Positions 60,375 through 64,000 of a stretch of DNA of 64,000 nt are shown piece after piece (the first letter of the stretch is position 1; each line of letters starts with the position of its first letter). Source of the stretch: Aquipseudomonas alcaligenes MRY13-0052 (GTDB lineage: Bacteria > Pseudomonadota > Gammaproteobacteria > Pseudomonadales > Pseudomonadaceae); the NCBI GenBank assembly GCA_000474255.1, contig BATO01000012.1:49295-113294 (forward strand), given 5' to 3'. Below the pieces are notes generated by a model. That model was not told the DNA's origin. It ran no database searches and saw only the letters and a program-made list of their open reading frames with translations. The translations under genes and the position numbers were made by a program.

Positions 60375-61367
60375 TCACAGCTGCGCCACGTGCCCATCCA
60401 CCTGCCGATGGGCCAGCAGGTGCGGCAGCACTGCCGCCAGCAAAGGCTCCTTGAAGGCCTCCTGGAAGCGGTGGGCCAGGCCCGGGATCAGCTTCAGCTC
60501 CGACCCCTTGATATGTGCCGCCACGTGCACGCCATGCATCACCGGCAGCAGCGGGTCGGCGGTGCCGTGCACCACCAGGGTCGGCACGCTCAGGCGGTTG
60601 AGCATCTCCACGCGACTCGGCTCGGCGAGTATCGCCAGCATCTGCCGCTGCACGCCCTCGGGGTTGAAGGCGCGGTCATAGGCCCGCGCGGCTTGCTCCA
60701 GCAACTGCGTGCGATCGTCCGCCACATCCGGGCTGCCCAGGGCGGCCAGCAGGTCGGCCTGCTGCTCCAGTGCCACCTCGCGGCTCGGCGCCTCACGGCG
60801 GGCCAGCAGGGCGATCAGCGCATGGCTCGGCGCCGGCAGCCCCTGGGCGCCGGAGCTGGTCATCACCAGGGTCAGGCTCAGCACCCGCTCCGGGGCGATA
60901 TCGGCCACATGCTGGGCGATCATCCCGCCCATGCTCGCGCCCAGCACATGGGCCTGGCGGATATGCAGGGCGTCCATCAGGCTCAGCGTGTCACCGGCCA
61001 TGTCACGCAGGCTGTAGGGCGCCTGCACGGGGAAGCCCAGGCGGTAGCGCACCGCTTCGTAGGTCAGGTTGGCGGCGGGTTCCGGATGGGTCCAGGCGGA
61101 AAGACCGACGTCGCGGTTGTCATAGCGGATCACCCGGAAACCCTGCTCGCAAAGGGCAGCCACCACTTCGTCCGGCCAATGGATGAGCTGGCCGCCCAAC
61201 CCCATGATCAGCAACAGCGCCGGGTCCTTTTCATCGCCGATGCTCTGGTAGGCCAGCCGCACTTCGCCCAGGTGCACGGTCTCCGTCGGCACCTGCGTAT
61301 CGCAGCGCGCGGAGGCAAAAGCGGGCAGGCCGCACAGCAAGGCGGCGAGGAAAATGAAAAGACGCAT
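60375..61367 (-). CDS. exported alpha/beta hydrolase
   Basis: 330 residues. Signal peptide MRLFIFLAALLCGLPAFA; the start at 61367 places it at the N terminus. Nucleophile Ser145 in GASMGG, acid Asp in HGTADPLLP, and His in PGLAHRF complete the triad. IMGLGGQLIHW supplies the oxyanion loop. Periplasmic ester or lactone hydrolase; the substrate is not shown. Convergent with glpD. Confidence 0.9.
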   Translation of the reverse strand: MRLFIFLAALLCGLPAFASARCDTQVPTETVHLGEVRLAYQSIGDEKDPALLLIMGLGGQLIHWPDEVVAALCEQGFRVIRYDNRDVGLSAWTHPEPAANLTYEAVRYRLGFPVQAPYSLRDMAGDTLSLMDALHIRQAHVLGASMGGMIAQHVADIAPERVLSLTLVMTSSGAQGLPAPSHALIALLARREAPSREVALEQQADLLAALGSPDVADDRTQLLEQAARAYDRAFNPEGVQRQMLAILAEPSRVEMLNRLSVPTLVVHGTADPLLPVMHGVHVAAHIKGSELKLIPGLAHRFQEAFKEPLLAAVLPHLLAHRQVDGHVAQL

Positions 61368-61509
61368 GATGAAAATCCAGAACGCAAGCCCCCAGTGAAA
61401 CGCGATTCTGATGAATCTCTTTCGTGCGCACTGCCACAGAACCGTGACAATTTCATGAAGGGCGCCCAACGGTCGTTGCGGGCCTGTGCAATGGCATTTC
61501 CACGAGCCT

Positions 61510-61626
61510 TGTAGCGCTTCCGTTACAGCGTAACGGCAACGCTACAGCCGCTGCAGGCCCGGGCTGACGGGAGTCAGACTGCAGCGGGCGCGGCCGGGTT
61601 CGCCCTGTTGTAGCGAAATCCCTACA
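61510..61626 (+). promoter_or_regulatory. three 18-bp enhancer boxes upstream of glyA
   Basis: TGTAGCG-N4-CGTTACA (61510-61527), CGTAACG-N4-CGCTACA (61529-61546) and TGTAGCG-N4-CCCTACA (61609-61626). The first two are one base apart and together make a larger palindrome. They resemble TyrR-class enhancer-binding sites; the glycine regulator GcsR was described with a TGTAACG-N4-CGTTCCG repeat (memory). They end 65 bp before a sigma54 promoter, a usual enhancer distance. Confidence 0.75.
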
Positions 61627-61690
61627 GCCGCTTCGTCGTGCTCCACCCCGAACACTCCCAACCCGTTGATAACCCTGTGTTTATTGCCCC

Positions 61691-61706
61691 TGGCACCGCC
61701 CTTGCT
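61691..61706 (+). promoter_or_regulatory. sigma54 promoter of glyA
   Basis: TGGCACCGCCCTTGCT fits TGGCAC-N5-TTGCT with the invariant GG and GC ten bases apart. It lies 36 bp before the glyA ATG. RpoN-dependent expression with an upstream activator is inferred. Confidence 0.88.
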
Positions 61707-61741
61707 ATCCCTTGTTCCAGGACCATGACCGAGGATTTCCC

Positions 61742-62998
61742 ATGTTCAGCAAGCACGACCAGATCCAGGGCTACGACGACGAACTCTTCAGTGCGATGCA
61801 GGAAGAAGAACAGCGCCAGGAAGACCACATCGAGCTGATAGCCTCCGAGAACTACACCAGCCAGCGGGTGATGGAAGCCCAGGGCAGCGGCCTGACCAAC
61901 AAGTACGCTGAGGGCTACCCGGGCAAGCGCTACTACGGTGGCTGCGAATACGTCGACAAGGTCGAGCAGTTGGCCATCGACCGTGCCAAGGAGCTGTTCG
62001 GCGCCGACTACGCCAACGTCCAGCCGCACTCCGGCTCTTCCGCCAACTCCGCCGTCTACCTGGCCCTGCTCAATGCCGGCGACACCATCCTCGGCATGAG
62101 CCTGGCCCACGGCGGCCACCTGACCCACGGCGCCAAGGTGTCGTCCTCCGGCAAGCTCTACAACGCCGTGCAGTACGGCCTCGACACAAGCACCGGGCTG
62201 ATCGACTACGACGAAGTCGAGCGCCTGGCCGTGGAACACAAGCCGAAGATGATCGTCGCCGGCTTCTCCGCCTATTCAAAGACCCTCGACTTCCCGCGCT
62301 TCCGCGCCATCGCCGACAAGGTCGGGGCGCTGCTGTTCGTCGACATGGCCCACGTCGCCGGCCTGGTCGCTGCCGGTCTCTACCCCAGCCCGTTGCCCTA
62401 CGCCGACGTGGTCACCACCACCACCCACAAGACCCTGCGCGGCCCCCGCGGCGGCCTGATCCTCGCCCGCAAGAACGAGGAGATCGAGAAGAAGCTCAAC
62501 TCCGCCGTGTTCCCCGGTGCCCAGGGTGGCCCGCTGATGCACGTGATCGCCGGCAAGGCGGTGTGCTTCAAGGAAGCGCTGGAGCCCGGCTTCAAGACCT
62601 ACCAGGCCCAGGTGATCAAGAACGCCCAGGCCATGGCCCAAGTCTTCATCGAGCGCGGTTTCGACGTGGTTTCCGGCGGCACCGACAACCACCTGTTCCT
62701 GCTCTCGCTGATCAAGCAGGGCCTCACCGGCAAGGACGCCGACGCCGCCCTCGGCCGCGCCGGCATCACCGTGAACAAGAACGCCGTGCCCAACGACCCG
62801 CAATCGCCCTTCGTCACCTCCGGCGTGCGCATCGGCACCCCGGCCATCACCACCCGTGGCTTCAAGGAGCCGCAGAGCATCGAGCTGGCCGGCTGGATCT
62901 GCGACATCCTCGACCACCTCGGCGATGCCGATGTCGAGGCCCAGGTGGCCAAACAGGTCGCGGCCCTCTGCGCGGATTTCCCCGTCTACCGCGGCTGA
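61742..62998 (+). CDS. glyA: serine hydroxymethyltransferase
   Basis: 418 residues. Interconverts serine and glycine with tetrahydrofolate. The PLP Lys is K230 in [29 protein letters not shown] and [10 protein letters not shown] are family landmarks. GAGGA precedes the ATG at 61742. It carries a sigma54 promoter and three upstream boxes, which points to the regulated, glycine-responsive isozyme (GlyA2-like) rather than a housekeeping copy. It is monocistronic, with a terminator directly after it. Confidence 0.96.
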   Translation: MFSKHDQIQGYDDELFSAMQEEEQRQEDHIELIASENYTSQRVMEAQGSGLTNKYAEGYPGKRYYGGCEYVDKVEQLAIDRAKELFGADYANVQPHSGSSANSAVYLALLNAGDTILGMSLAHGGHLTHGAKVSSSGKLYNAVQYGLDTSTGLIDYDEVERLAVEHKPKMIVAGFSAYSKTLDFPRFRAIADKVGALLFVDMAHVAGLVAAGLYPSPLPYADVVTTTTHKTLRGPRGGLILARKNEEIEKKLNSAVFPGAQGGPLMHVIAGKAVCFKEALEPGFKTYQAQVIKNAQAMAQVFIERGFDVVSGGTDNHLFLLSLIKQGLTGKDADAALGRAGITVNKNAVPNDPQSPFVTSGVRIGTPAITTRGFKEPQSIELAGWICDILDHLGDADVEAQVAKQVAALCADFPVYRG

Positions 62999-63009
62999 TC
63001 CGCGCTCAT

Positions 63010-63039
63010 GAAAAAGGCGGCCCGAGGGCCGCCTTTTTC
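63010..63039. terminator. bidirectional terminator between glyA and metE
   Basis: GAAAAAGGCGGCCC / GGGCCGCCTTTTTC palindrome between convergent stops at 62998 and 63055. Confidence 0.93.
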
Positions 63040-63054
63040 GTTACCACGCCCTGC

Positions 63055-64000
63055 TCAGGCGAACTGCGCGCGCAACTGCCTCGCCGCCGCCACCATGTTC
63101 ACCAGTGCCGCTTCGGTCTCCGGCCAGGCGCGGGTCTTCAGGCCGCAATCCGGGTTGACCCACAGGCGCTCGGCGGGGATGCGCTCGGCCGCCTTGCGCA
63201 GCAGGCCGGCCATCTCGGCGCTGTCCGGCACGCGGGGCGAGTGGATGTCGTAGACGCCCGGGCCGATCTCGTTGGGGTAGGCGAAGGCCTTGAAGGCTTC
63301 CAGCAGCTCCATGTCCGAGCGCGAGGTCTCGATGGTGATCACATCGGCATCCATGGCGGCGATGGACTCGATCACATCGTTGAATTCGCTGTAGCACATG
63401 TGGGTGTGGATCTGGGTCTGGTCCGCCACGCCCGAGGCGCACAGGCGGAAGGCCTCGGTGGCCCAGTCCAGGTAGCCCTGCCACTGGCTGCGGCGCAGCG
63501 GCAGGCCCTCGCGGAAGGCCGCCTCGTCGATCTGCACGACGCGGATGCCCGCCGCCTCCAGGTCCACCACCTCGTCGCGGATGGCCAGCGCCAACTGCCG
63601 GGCCTGCTCCTCACGGGTCACGTCCTCGCGGGGGAAGGACCACATCAGCATGGTCACCGGGCCGGTGAGCATGCCCTTCATCACCTTGCTGGTCAGGCCC
63701 TGGGCGTAGCGGATCCAGTCCAGGGTCATGGCTTTCGGACGGCTCAGGTCACCGAAGATCACCGCCGGCTTCACGCACCGCGAACCGTAGCTCTGCACCC
63801 AGCCGAAGCGGGTGAACAGGTAGCCGTCCAGCTGCTCGGCGAAGTACTCGACCATGTCGTTGCGCTCCGCCTCGCCGTGCACCAGCACGTCCAGGCCGAG
63901 CTGCTCCTGCACCTCCACCGCATGGCGGATCTCGCTGTGCATGGCCTCGGTGTATTCGGCCGCCGACAGCTTGCCCTGCTTGAAGGCCTGGCGCGCCAAG
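63055..64000 (-). CDS. metE: cobalamin-independent methionine synthase (C-terminal part; 5' end outside window)
   Basis: The last 315 residues of MetE, of about 760 in total. Transfers the methyl group of methyltetrahydrofolate-triglutamate to homocysteine. The zinc site is visible: [10 protein letters not shown] (His and Cys) and [11 protein letters not shown] (Cys), with Glu in VITIETSRS between. [13 protein letters not shown] and [16 protein letters not shown] are strong signatures. The start codon and any leader are beyond the right edge. Confidence 0.96.
   Translation of the reverse strand, partial: LARQAFKQGKLSAAEYTEAMHSEIRHAVEVQEQLGLDVLVHGEAERNDMVEYFAEQLDGYLFTRFGWVQSYGSRCVKPAVIFGDLSRPKAMTLDWIRYAQGLTSKVMKGMLTGPVTMLMWSFPREDVTREEQARQLALAIRDEVVDLEAAGIRVVQIDEAAFREGLPLRRSQWQGYLDWATEAFRLCASGVADQTQIHTHMCYSEFNDVIESIAAMDADVITIETSRSDMELLEAFKAFAYPNEIGPGVYDIHSPRVPDSAEMAGLLRKAAERIPAERLWVNPDCGLKTRAWPETEAALVNMVAAARQLRAQFA

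Noticed and set aside
61368..61741. Glycine riboswitch upstream of glyA
   Set aside because: No tandem aptamer-like architecture is apparent, and the sigma54 promoter lies only 36 bp before the start, leaving no room for a riboswitch leader.

Overview
The window is a contiguous piece of a high-GC gammaproteobacterial chromosome and almost certainly Pseudomonas sensu lato, close to the P. aeruginosa / resinovorans group. The evidence is the set of gene neighbourhoods recognised from memory of PAO1: pdxH to the QuiP acylase; nrtR-nadD2 beside pncA-pncB-nadE; dcd-apbC-metG; nth followed by a PA3496-like gene; gloA-argG-motY-pyrC-rnt-bfd-bfrB-grxD; argF with an ABC ATPase; and glpR-glpD. These blocks lie in a different order from PAO1, so the window is a mosaic of conserved islands. 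No tRNA, rRNA, CRISPR array, prophage or insertion sequence was seen.

Layout. 0-8 kb: pdxH (cut by the left edge), an OmpA lipoprotein, a serine hydrolase, an agarase-like glycoside hydrolase and the SOS helicase dinG, which shares a LexA box with a divergent membrane-protein gene. 8-18 kb: a collagen-like secreted protein, two tandem OmpA lipoproteins with related leader hairpins, several conserved hypotheticals (two with SEC-C motifs), a glutathione transferase and the acyl-homoserine-lactone acylase quiP. 18-25.5 kb: a sterol-desaturase-family membrane enzyme and a translationally coupled four-gene DNA repair cluster (nuclease, ATP-dependent ligase, Lhr-type helicase, phosphoesterase). 25.6-29.7 kb: the NAD salvage regulon in two divergent operons around one palindrome. 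30-36 kb: dcd, a Gly-rich tailed protein, apbC, metG and a DUF4349-type lipoprotein. 36.4-41.5 kb: an rnf-like operon without rnfC, then nth and a small conserved protein. 41.5-42.1 kb: a gene-free repeat-like block. 42-51 kb: methylglyoxal detoxification, arginine and pyrimidine synthesis, flagellar motor protein, RNase T, iron storage and mobilisation, glutaredoxin and a molybdopterin oxidoreductase. 51.5-64 kb: argF and an ATPase, a diguanylate cyclase, glycerol catabolism, an alpha/beta hydrolase, a sigma54-type glyA and the start of metE (cut by the right edge).

How it works together. Several pathways carry readable control sites: LexA (dinG), Fur (bfd), ArgR tandem sites (argG and argF), GlpR (glpD), a candidate NrtR palindrome (NAD salvage), and a sigma54 promoter with three upstream 18-bp boxes (glyA). 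The most unusual locus is the rnf-like operon. RnfC is missing, RnfB has lost its membrane anchor and gained an RnfC-like tail, and three of the four cysteines expected to hold the RnfA/RnfE membrane iron-sulfur cluster are gone, while the flavin sites in RnfD and RnfG survive. It looks like a distinct flavin/ferredoxin membrane complex rather than a normal Rnf pump.
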